Assembly (NCBI RefSeq): GCF_024448165.1
Contig: NZ_JAMOLN010000005.1
Span: 1-64,000 of the forward strand
From: Streptomyces longispororuber
GTDB lineage: Bacteria; Actinomycetota; Actinomycetes; Streptomycetales; Streptomycetaceae
Direction of reading: 5' to 3'
DNA length: 64,000 nt
Program-made: the position numbers and the translations under genes
In this document: positions 1-7,459 of the stretch, in pieces
Layout of the letters: every line of letters begins with the position of its first letter
Position numbering within the stretch: the first letter of the stretch is position 1
Notes under the pieces: generated by a model
The model's database searches: none
The model's input: only the letters and a program-made list of their open reading frames with translations
Told to the model about the DNA's origin: nothing

Positions 1-1007
1 TCGGCATCGCCGTGCTGGGCGGCTGCGCGGCCTGGGCCCTGATCACCGCGACCGCACGGGCCGGCCGCCCCGAGGGCATGCTCCTCGCCGTGCTCGCCGT
101 CGCCGCGGGCTACGCGTGCGGCCGGATCGGCGGCGCGCTGGTGCCCGTCGCCGCGTCCTTCGCCGCCGGACTGGGCGGTCTGTGCCTCGCGATCGCCGTG
201 CCCCAGGCCGTCCCCGCCCCGGACACCGTGGCCCCGATCGGCCGGGCCGGTGCGACGGCCGCGCTGCTCGCCCTGTCCACGGGCGCCCTGTGCTGCGCCG
301 CCTGGTCGGCCCGGGAGCGGACCCTGCGGATCGCCCTGCACCTGCCCGCGGTCGCGACGGTGGCCGTCGCCGCCGTGCTCGACTCGATGGCCGGGGTCGC
401 GGCGTGCGCGGGCGTCGTGCTGTGCTCGCTCGGCGTGGCCCGGCTGCGCCGCAGGGCGATCGGCCTCGCCGCGCTCGGCTGCGCCACTGCGCTGGTGGCC
501 GGGCTCGGCGTCGCCCTCGCCAAGGACGCCCTGCCGGCCGGGCTCGCAGCGACCCTGGAGGGCCGGCTCTCCCAGCACCGGATCCTGCTGTGGCGCGACG
601 CCCTGCACCTGGCCGAGAGCCATCCCGGGCTCGGCACGGGTCCCGGACGGTTCGAGGAGCGTGCCCTCGCCCTCGGCCAGCCACAACCCCCCGACGGCAA
701 GCCGCACTCCGCCGTCTTCCAGGTGGCCGCCGAGCAGGGCGTCATCGGGGTGCTGCTGCTGACGGCCGCGTACTGCTGGCTGCTGTACGTGCTGTGGCGC
801 TCGGCCCGCTCGACGCAGGTGGTCCTCGCCGCCGGGGCGGCCCTGACGGTGGTGGCGGCGATGGCGACGGTCGGCAACGCGCTCAGCTTCACCACGGTGA
901 CCGCGGGCGTGGGCCTGCTCGCGGGCATCGCGACCGCCGAGCCGTTCGCCGAGGACCCGCCGCACGACGAAGCGGCCGCCCCCGTGCTCAGGGGCGGCCG
1001 CGACTGA
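1..1007 (+). CDS. O-antigen ligase-like polytopic membrane protein (5' truncated)
   Basis: The reading frame is open to the left edge, so the start codon is outside the window; the GTG at 12 is probably internal. What remains is about 335 residues of hydrophobic helices separated by short Arg-rich loops, as in the Wzy_C/O-antigen ligase superfamily. The clearest family signal is the segment around residues 190-245 (HRILLWRDALHLAESHPGLG followed by G-x-G-x-F), the conserved loop of bacterial O-antigen ligase/polymerase proteins. By family it would join or polymerise lipid-linked glycans at the outer face of the membrane; the substrate cannot be read here. It ends in a charged cytoplasmic tail and converges on the PH-domain gene. 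Confidence 0.75.
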   Translation, partial: GIAVLGGCAAWALITATARAGRPEGMLLAVLAVAAGYACGRIGGALVPVAASFAAGLGGLCLAIAVPQAVPAPDTVAPIGRAGATAALLALSTGALCCAAWSARERTLRIALHLPAVATVAVAAVLDSMAGVAACAGVVLCSLGVARLRRRAIGLAALGCATALVAGLGVALAKDALPAGLAATLEGRLSQHRILLWRDALHLAESHPGLGTGPGRFEERALALGQPQPPDGKPHSAVFQVAAEQGVIGVLLLTAAYCWLLYVLWRSARSTQVVLAAGAALTVVAAMATVGNALSFTTVTAGVGLLAGIATAEPFAEDPPHDEAAAPVLRGGRD

Positions 1008-1028
1008 TGGCCGAGATCGGAACCGTCG

Positions 1029-1592
1029 TCAGACGACCGGTCCCGGGGCGGTCGGCTTGAGGCGGTCGCGGATGTGCCGCACCGCGCTCTCCGCGTCGTC
1101 GACGGTCACCGTGAACTTGCGGCCGTCCCCGAGACTGAGCACCACGCCCTCACCGCGCCGCACGACGACGGCCGTGCCGATCTCCGGGCGCCACCGGTAG
1201 CCCCAGCCGCCCCACTGCCGGGGCGTGACCCGCGGCGCGAAGTCGGCGTCGACCACATGGGACAGCGGGATGCGGCGGCGCGGCAGTCCGACGTGGCCGC
1301 AGCGCACCTCGAGGTGGTCCTTGTCGACCTTCACGGCGACGTGCAGGAACGCGAGGGTGCCGAAGAGGACCAGCAGGCCGACGGCGATGAGCCCGACCAC
1401 TGACATGGCCAGGGCCGCGATGCCCGTGGCCCACGAATTGTCCACGGCCAGCTCGATGCCGAGGGCGAGGCAGGCGAAGCCGCCCAGGGCGAGGAGCCAC
1501 TGCACACGATTGTGTGCGCGGCCGGTCCAGATGTCGGTCCCGTGGGCGGAAGTGCGTCGCCCGGGGTGCTCGTCGGCGGCGTGTTCCCTCAT
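1029..1592 (-). CDS. PH-domain (bPH2-like) membrane protein
   Basis: 187-aa protein with two adjacent membrane helices (about residues 32-52 and 58-85) and a C-terminal cytoplasmic beta-rich domain with the LEVRCG...RRRIPLSHV...D pattern of short bacterial PH-like proteins. The ATG at 1592 was chosen over one 36 bases upstream because the extra residues look non-conserved. Function in this family is not established; a membrane-associated structural or stress role is inference. It lies 75 bp downstream of the racemase-like gene on the same strand and may be co-transcribed with it. Confidence 0.7.
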   Translation of the reverse strand: MREHAADEHPGRRTSAHGTDIWTGRAHNRVQWLLALGGFACLALGIELAVDNSWATGIAALAMSVVGLIAVGLLVLFGTLAFLHVAVKVDKDHLEVRCGHVGLPRRRIPLSHVVDADFAPRVTPRQWGGWGYRWRPEIGTAVVVRRGEGVVLSLGDGRKFTVTVDDAESAVRHIRDRLKPTAPGPVV

Positions 1593-1667
1593 GCACACGA
1601 GCGTACTCAGGTTCCGGGGCGAAGGCACCGGCTTGCGGAGCGTGACTGCTCCGGACGGTGCCGGCGA

Positions 1668-2453
1668 TCACCTGGCGTGACTGACGGCTCCCAGCCCACG
1701 GCCCTCGGCGTACGTGAGGGCGGCCTGCGGAAGCGATTCCTCCCGGCCGCTGAGGATCACGGTCAGGCTGCCGCGCCCGGCCGCTTCCGCCCCGGGGCGC
1801 GCCCCGATCCGGCGCAGCGCCTGCGCGGCGACGGCGCCCGCGCTGCCGTGCAGCACGAGGGGCGCGCTGCCCGGCTGCTGCACCGCGGCGCGGATACGCT
1901 CCGCGACCAGCTCGTAATGGGTGCAACCCAGCACGACGGCCCGCACGTCACGCGGGGTGAGGGCGGCCGCGGCGGCGATGGCCCGGTCGATGCCCTCCTC
2001 GTCGGCCCACTGCACCGCGTCGGCGAGGCCGGGGCAGGGCACCTCCGTGACCTCGACGCCGTCCGCGAAGTCACGGATCAGCGTCCGCTGGTACGGGCTG
2101 CCGGTGGTGGCGGGCGTGGCCCAGATCGCGATGGGGCCGCCGCCCGACGCGGCGGGCTTGATCGCGGGGACGGTGCCGATGACGGGAACGGCCGGCTCCA
2201 GCCGGGCCCGCACCGCGGGCAGGGCGTGCACGGACGCCGTGTTGCACGCGATGATCAGGGCGTCGGGGCCGTGCGCGGCGGCGGCCTCGCAGACGGCCAG
2301 TGCGCGCTGCGCGACGTCCTCGGGGGTGCGCGGACCCCAGGGCATGCCGTCGGGGTCGGAGGAGAGCACGAGGTCGGCGTCGGGCCGCAGGGTCCGTACC
2401 GCGGCGGCGGCCGCGAGCAGTCCGATTCCCGAGTCCATCAGCGCGATCTTCAC
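1668..2453 (-). CDS. Glutamate/aspartate racemase family protein (MurI-like)
   Basis: 261 aa from a GTG start. It carries the family landmarks: MDSGIG at residues 6-11, an MPWGPRTPE segment aligned with the MurI VPYG loop, ACNTAS with the first catalytic cysteine at 70, and GCTHYEL with the second at 177. Both catalytic cysteines are present, so racemase activity is plausible; MurI makes D-glutamate for peptidoglycan. Streptomyces usually encode their main MurI elsewhere, so this may be a paralogue with another amino-acid substrate (inference). The gene is divergent from the glycosyltransferase, with a 58-bp shared promoter region. Confidence 0.75.
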   Translation of the reverse strand: MKIALMDSGIGLLAAAAAVRTLRPDADLVLSSDPDGMPWGPRTPEDVAQRALAVCEAAAAHGPDALIIACNTASVHALPAVRARLEPAVPVIGTVPAIKPAASGGGPIAIWATPATTGSPYQRTLIRDFADGVEVTEVPCPGLADAVQWADEEGIDRAIAAAAALTPRDVRAVVLGCTHYELVAERIRAAVQQPGSAPLVLHGSAGAVAAQALRRIGARPGAEAAGRGSLTVILSGREESLPQAALTYAEGRGLGAVSHAR

Positions 2454-2511
2454 CCGGAAACCATAGACGATGGGTCCGACAGGACGGCGTCGGTGGGGCA
2501 GACTGCGGCGG

Positions 2512-3687
2512 ATGGACGTCGTTGCGTGGATCACCGCGGCCTCGCTCGCCGCTTGGCTGTGGCTGCTGCTCTGCCAGGGGTTCTTCTGGCGCACGGACCT
2601 GCGGCTGCCGCCGCGCGCGGAGCCCGACGTCTGGCCCGACGTGTGCGTGGTGGTGCCCGCCCGCGACGAGGCGGCCGTGCTGCCGGACAGCCTGCCCTCG
2701 CTGCTCGCGCAGGACTATCCGGGGCGGGCCGAGATCTTCCTGGTGGACGACGGCAGTTCGGACGGTACGGGTGAGGTGGCGCGCGCCCTGTCCGAGCGGC
2801 TCGGCGGGCTGCCGCTGACGGTCGGCTCACCGGGTGAGCCGCCCGCGGGCTGGACGGGGAAGCTGTGGGCGGTGCGGCACGGCATCGCGCTGGCACGCGC
2901 GCGTGGCCCGGAGTTCCTGCTGCTCACCGACGCGGACATCGCCCATGAGCCGGACAGTCTGCGGGAGTTGGTGGCGGCGGCCCGCACGGGCGGCTTCGAC
3001 CTGGTGTCGCAGATGGCCCGGCTGCGGGTGGCGAGCGTGTGGGAGCGGCTCGTCGTGCCGGCGTTCGTGTACTTCTTCGCGCAGCTCTATCCGTTCCGGC
3101 GGATCGCGAAGAAGGGCTCGCGCACGGCCGCGGCGGCGGGCGGCTGCGTCCTGCTGCGGACGGCGGCGGCCGAGCGGGCCCGGATCCCGGACGCCATCCG
3201 GCAGGCGGTCATCGACGACGTGTCGCTGGCGCGGGCGGTGAAGGGCTCGGGCGGGCACGTCTGGCTGGGCCTCGCGGAGCACGTGGACAGCGTGCGGCCC
3301 TATCCGCGCCTCGCGGACCTGTGGCGCATGGTGTCGCGCAGCGCGTACGCGCAGTTGCGGCACAACCCGCTGGTGCTGCTCGGCACGGTGCTCGGGCTCG
3401 CCCTGGTCTATCTGGTGCCGCCGCTCGCGCTGTGCGCCGGTCTCGTCACGGGCAGCACGCCGACCGCGCTGCTGGGCGCGGCCGCCTGGGCCGTGATGAC
3501 GGCGACGTACGTCCCCATGCTGCGGTACTACCGGCAGACGCTGTGGCTGGCTCCCCTGCTCCCGTTCACCGCGTTCCTCTACCTCCTGATGACGGTGGAT
3601 TCCGCGGTGCAGCACTACAGGGGGCGGGGCGCGGCCTGGAAGGGGCGTACGTACGCCCGTCCCGACGCCGCGCCCGAGCAGCGGTGA
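2512..3687 (+). CDS. Family 2 glycosyltransferase, HpnB-like
   Basis: About 391 aa. An N-terminal membrane anchor precedes a GT2 domain with VVVPARDEA, the LVDDGSSDGTG nucleotide-binding motif, a TDADI DxD-type motif and a distal DDVSLA acidic motif. The C-terminus has two or three membrane helices and a characteristic VDSAVQHYRGRGAAWKGR tail. This layout matches the hopene-associated glycosyltransferase HpnB. No other hopanoid genes are nearby, so the hopanoid link rests on family resemblance only. The ATG at 2512 places the hydrophobic anchor directly after the start; an in-frame ATG at 2470 would add 14 Arg-rich residues. Confidence 0.75.
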   Translation: MDVVAWITAASLAAWLWLLLCQGFFWRTDLRLPPRAEPDVWPDVCVVVPARDEAAVLPDSLPSLLAQDYPGRAEIFLVDDGSSDGTGEVARALSERLGGLPLTVGSPGEPPAGWTGKLWAVRHGIALARARGPEFLLLTDADIAHEPDSLRELVAAARTGGFDLVSQMARLRVASVWERLVVPAFVYFFAQLYPFRRIAKKGSRTAAAAGGCVLLRTAAAERARIPDAIRQAVIDDVSLARAVKGSGGHVWLGLAEHVDSVRPYPRLADLWRMVSRSAYAQLRHNPLVLLGTVLGLALVYLVPPLALCAGLVTGSTPTALLGAAAWAVMTATYVPMLRYYRQTLWLAPLLPFTAFLYLLMTVDSAVQHYRGRGAAWKGRTYARPDAAPEQR

Positions 3688-3705
3688 ACTCGCCCCTCGC
3701 GTGCG

Positions 3706-4956
3706 CTACTTGCGGCCGGGCGTCCAGTTCATGCCCCACCCGTAGGCGTAATCCACGGTCCGCTGCGGGCTGACGCCCCGCTCGGGCACCAGATAGCGGG
3801 CTTCGCGCTGCACGGTCAGATCGCCGCCGGTGTGGGTGATGAGGGCGAGCGCGCACACCGTGGACGGCACGGTGCACTCGTCCAGGGAGAAGTCGATCGG
3901 TGCGCCGTTCAGCGGTGTCAGGGTGACCGTCGCGTGCAGGTCGGCGAAGCTGCGGGCGCCTTCGTAGATCGTCACGAAGATGAGGACCCGGCGCAGGGCG
4001 TCCTTGTGGTCGAGATTGATCGTCAGGTTCTCACCGGCGGCGAGGCTGCCGCTGCGGTCGTCGCCGTCCAGGTGGATGTACGGGGGCTGGTGCAGCGCCC
4101 CGAAGGCGTTCCCGAGGGCCTGCACGACCCCCTTGCGTCCGTCGGCCAGTTCGTAGAGCGCGCACAGGTCGAGATCGAGGTCGCGGTGCATGGCGGTGGC
4201 CCGGCCCCGCTTGCTCCCCCAGCCGCTGAACTGCTTGCGCACCTCCCAGTTGAGGTTGACCCGCATCGCGCCCGACGTGCCGCCCTGCTTGGTCAGCGAG
4301 ACGGTGGGGGCGGACTTGGTGAGCGTGACCTTGGTCAGCTGCACCGGCGCCGCGGCCGGAACCGTGGGCGGCGCCGCGGGCGGTGGGGGCGGCGTCACGG
4401 GCTGCGGCGTGGCGGCCGGTGCCGCGTGCTGGGGTTCGTCGACCGTGATCCCGTAGTCCGTGGCGAGGCCTTCGAGTCCGCTGCTGTAGCCCTGGCCGAC
4501 CGCGCGGAACTTCCAGGCGCCCTGCCGCCGGTACAGCTCGCCGAGGACGTAGGCCGTCTCCACGGTCGCGTCCGTGCTGTCGTAGCGGGCGAGTTCGGTA
4601 CCGGTGGCCGCGTCCACGACCCGGATGTACAGGCCCGGCACCTGGCCGAACGCGCCGCCGTCCGCCGACGCCGCGAGGACCACGGTCTCGATGACCGGCT
4701 CCACGCGCGCGAGGTCGACGAAGAGCGTGTCCGTGACGGCACCGTCCGTGGTGGCCTTGCCGTCGTGGCGCACGGCTCCGGAGGCGTGCGCGGGCTGGTT
4801 GTAGAACACGAAGTCCGCGTCGGAGCGGACCTTTCCGGAGACGAGGAGGAGCGCCGACGCGTCGGCGTCGGGCACCCCGGGCCCGGAACGCCACCCCAAT
4901 TCGACCCGCACCGCCGAAGCCGGCACCGCGACATTCGATCCCTTGGCCATTGTCAT
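3706..4956 (-). CDS. Tandem TerD-domain protein (tellurium resistance/stress family)
   Basis: 416 aa. The first TerD domain (about residues 1-175) starts MAKGSNVAV and includes [19 protein letters not shown] and the [24 protein letters not shown] segment. A Pro/Ala linker (about 180-215) follows, then a second TerD domain with the [11 protein letters not shown] acidic calcium-binding pattern and DDRSG. TerD proteins bind calcium and are linked to tellurite, phage and stress phenotypes, but no biochemical function is settled. The start is supported by a GGGGG run 7 bases upstream. No other ter genes are seen, so this is an orphan. It converges on the HpnB-like gene with an 18-bp gap. Confidence 0.9.
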   Translation of the reverse strand: MTMAKGSNVAVPASAVRVELGWRSGPGVPDADASALLLVSGKVRSDADFVFYNQPAHASGAVRHDGKATTDGAVTDTLFVDLARVEPVIETVVLAASADGGAFGQVPGLYIRVVDAATGTELARYDSTDATVETAYVLGELYRRQGAWKFRAVGQGYSSGLEGLATDYGITVDEPQHAAPAATPQPVTPPPPPAAPPTVPAAAPVQLTKVTLTKSAPTVSLTKQGGTSGAMRVNLNWEVRKQFSGWGSKRGRATAMHRDLDLDLCALYELADGRKGVVQALGNAFGALHQPPYIHLDGDDRSGSLAAGENLTINLDHKDALRRVLIFVTIYEGARSFADLHATVTLTPLNGAPIDFSLDECTVPSTVCALALITHTGGDLTVQREARYLVPERGVSPQRTVDYAYGWGMNWTPGRK

Positions 4957-5216
4957 GTCTGCCCCCAACGTCGTCTCCGGCTTCGCCGTCAACCTATTCC
5001 CCGTTCCCCGAAGGACCCCAGAGGCGGGGCGCGAAGATCACTGGCCAACCGCCGGTAACCCGCCGGGAGCTCGGCCTTTACACGATTTCAACGCGGCCTG
5101 ACGACCGTTTTTCCCAAGTTCGCTCGCATTGGGGAAGCGAAGTCACTGCCGACACGCAAAAGAACCCTCTTATCGGGCTACCCCAACGACCACATCGTGG
5201 GCTTAACTTATGTGTC
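4957..5216. promoter_or_regulatory. Divergent intergenic region, TerD / DUF6643-like
   Basis: 260 bp without a gene. It must hold both promoters. On the right side TTAACT lies just before the ATG at 5217 and no purine-rich ribosome site is visible there, so a leaderless transcript is possible. I see no convincing inverted repeat. Confidence 0.4.
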
Positions 5217-5663
5217 ATGACCTCCCCCCGCTCCACCTATGGCGGCGGTTACTACTCCGCGCCGTCCTTCCCGGACACTCCGATCTACGACTCCCTCGTC
5301 GCAGAGCGGGGCACGCCCCAGATCGCCCCGATCCGGGTTCCCTCCGCGTACGACACCGGCAGCCATCTGCCCGCCCTTCCGGCAGCACTGCCCGCACTCC
5401 CCTCCGGCCCCTCCGCGGCCGCACCGCAGTACGGCTACGCCGCACCCCAGCAGGCTCCGATGCAGGCGGCCCCGATGCAGCCGGCGCCGACGGCGTACAT
5501 CCCGCAGCAGCAGAGCGCGCCCCGCGGCTACCCGGGCCCGCAGGCCCAGCCGCAGCGGCAGGCCACCGGGTACGAGGCGATGCGCCCGGCGGCGCCCCGT
5601 CCGGCGCCCGCCCCGGCACCGTACGAGGATCCGTACAACCGCCAGCAGTACCGCGGTTACTGA
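5217..5663 (+). CDS. Proline/glutamine/alanine-rich small protein, DUF6643-like
   Basis: 148 aa from the ATG at 5217. The conserved N-terminus (TSPRSTYGGGYYSAPSFPDT, then DSLVAERGTPQIAPIRVP) is one I associate with the actinomycete-restricted DUF6643 family. The rest is low-complexity Pro/Gln/Ala/Tyr sequence ending in QYRGY and is probably disordered. There is no signal peptide or membrane helix, and the function is unknown. The MOSC gene follows 60 bp downstream on the same strand. Confidence 0.7.
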   Translation: MTSPRSTYGGGYYSAPSFPDTPIYDSLVAERGTPQIAPIRVPSAYDTGSHLPALPAALPALPSGPSAAAPQYGYAAPQQAPMQAAPMQPAPTAYIPQQQSAPRGYPGPQAQPQRQATGYEAMRPAAPRPAPAPAPYEDPYNRQQYRGY

Positions 5664-5723
5664 GGGACGACCGGACTCGGCACCGGCGCGGGGGCTGTCG
5701 GCGCAGGCTGGCAGGATGGCCCC

Positions 5724-6548
5724 ATGTCGCATCCTGTGCTCAGTTCGATCCATGTCCACCCGCTGAAGGCGGTTCGGGGGCACGCACCGCGCGAGGCGGT
5801 CGTGGAACCGTGGGGGCTCGCGGGGGACCGGCGCTGGGTACTGGTCGACTCCACGGACAAGATCGTCACTCAACGCCCGCATCCGCGCCTGGCGTTGGCC
5901 GCCGCCGAGCTGCTGCCCGGCGGCGGCGTCCGGGTGTCCGCGCCCGGCAAAAAGCCGCTGCCGATCGAGGTGCCCGAGCCGGTCACGACGACCACGATCG
6001 AGGTGTGGCGGGACAAGGTCGAGGCCGTCCCCGCCGCCGACGCCGCGCACGCGTGGTGGAGCGCGTACCTGGACACCGACATACGGCTGATGCACCTGGA
6101 CGACCCGGCGACCAGACGCCCCGTCGACCCCGCCTACGGGAAGCCCGGCGAGACGGTGAGCTTCGCCGACGGCTATCCGCTGCTGCTGACCGCGCTCTCG
6201 TCGCTCGACGCGCTCAACTCGCTCATCGCGCAGGGTGACCACGCGGACGAGGGCCCGCTCCCCATGAACCGTTTTCGGCCGAATGTGGTGGTCTCCGGCA
6301 CCGCGCCCTGGGCCGAGGACGACTGGTCACGCATCGCGATCGGCGAGGTCTCCTTCCGCATCACCAAGAAGAGCGGCCGCTGCGTCGTGACGACGACGGA
6401 CCAGACGACCGCGGAGCGTGGCAAGGAGCCGCTGCGCACCCTCGCACGACACCGCCGCTTCGGTGACCAGCTGTGCTTCGGGACGAACCTGGTGCCGGAG
6501 TCGACCGGCACGGTCCGGCTGGGAGATCCGGTCACCGTTCTCGAATAA
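5724..6548 (+). CDS. MOSC domain protein
   Basis: 274 aa. The N-terminal beta-barrel (MOSC_N) covers about residues 1-115 with IHVHPLKAVRG and GLAGDRRWVLVD. The C-terminal MOSC domain includes MNRFRPNVVVSG, and a cysteine in KSGRCVVTTTDQTT matches the conserved sulfur-carrying cysteine of mARC/MOSC proteins. By family it handles molybdenum-cofactor-bound or carried sulfur. In actinomycetes such proteins are often single-gene oxidoreductase accessories; the physiological substrate is not evident. Confidence 0.85.
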   Translation: MSHPVLSSIHVHPLKAVRGHAPREAVVEPWGLAGDRRWVLVDSTDKIVTQRPHPRLALAAAELLPGGGVRVSAPGKKPLPIEVPEPVTTTTIEVWRDKVEAVPAADAAHAWWSAYLDTDIRLMHLDDPATRRPVDPAYGKPGETVSFADGYPLLLTALSSLDALNSLIAQGDHADEGPLPMNRFRPNVVVSGTAPWAEDDWSRIAIGEVSFRITKKSGRCVVTTTDQTTAERGKEPLRTLARHRRFGDQLCFGTNLVPESTGTVRLGDPVTVLE

Positions 6549-6717
6549 CCGTCACCCGGTGGGGGAACCCGGCGGCCCGGCATGCTCGTTGAGGGACAAT
6601 GGCAGAGTCGGAACCATCGGCACGAGGGTCGAGCGGGTGATGTCGCTCTCTCTTCCCGCCGCCCACGCGTGGACGCTGCCGTTCGGGGTTATGACGGACG
6701 CGGAAGGGGGTGCAGCC

Positions 6718-7323
6718 GTGCGAGCGATCAGGGGGCTCTGGCGCTGGCGCCACAATCCACTGCGCCGTGGGACGGACCTGGCCGAGGCATGGGTGGCGCT
6801 GGTCGCGCTGATCCTCATCGTCGTGGCCGGGCCGGTCCTCGGGATCGTCGCGGGATCCCTCTCCCGTGACGCGCTGTACCGCTCGGTTCAGGAACAGCAC
6901 AGCAAGCGCCACGAGGTCACGGCGACGGTGGAGAAGAAGGTGTCCCAGCCGCCGCTCGACCCGGACCCGGAGACGTCGACCGCGCGTGACGCGCACAGCC
7001 GGGTCGTCGCCCACTGGACGGCGCCGGACGGCTCGGCGCACCGGGGCAGGGTGATAGCGGCGCTCAAGACACCGCACACGGGTGACACGTTCCCGCTGTG
7101 GACCGACGACAAGGGCCGCGTCACCGGCCGCCCGCTGGACCGGGCGACCGCCACGACGCACGCGGTGCTCGCCGGATTCGGGGCGGCGGTCGCCGTCACC
7201 GGCCTCGTCGAAGGCACCCGCCGCCTGGTCGTGTGGCGCATGGTCAGGCGCCGGTACGCACGGTGGGACCAGGCCTGGGACATCGCGGGCCCGGACTGGG
7301 GCAGGACCGGCACCGGCAGCTAG
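6718..7323 (+). CDS. Rv1733c-like membrane protein
   Basis: 201 aa from the GTG at 6718, preceded by GGGGG 8 bases upstream. An earlier ATG at 6640 is in frame but lacks such a site. The RGLWRWRHNPLRRGTDLAEAWVAL start, one helix near residues 24-45, an extracytoplasmic beta-rich loop of about 100 residues and a second helix near 140-165 are the layout of mycobacterial Rv1733c-type proteins common in Streptomyces. No enzymatic motif is present and the role is unknown. Confidence 0.75.
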   Translation: MRAIRGLWRWRHNPLRRGTDLAEAWVALVALILIVVAGPVLGIVAGSLSRDALYRSVQEQHSKRHEVTATVEKKVSQPPLDPDPETSTARDAHSRVVAHWTAPDGSAHRGRVIAALKTPHTGDTFPLWTDDKGRVTGRPLDRATATTHAVLAGFGAAVAVTGLVEGTRRLVVWRMVRRRYARWDQAWDIAGPDWGRTGTGS

Positions 7324-7459
7324 CGGCCGCTGACGGGGTCCCGGCTCCGGTCAACTGCCGTGCCCCGCGCACGCTACGGTGGACCCACCTTTCGCAGGGA
7401 GACGTCCGTCAGGGCGCGAAGACGACCCGCGTACGACGAGGTGGGGGCAGAGCAGCGCC

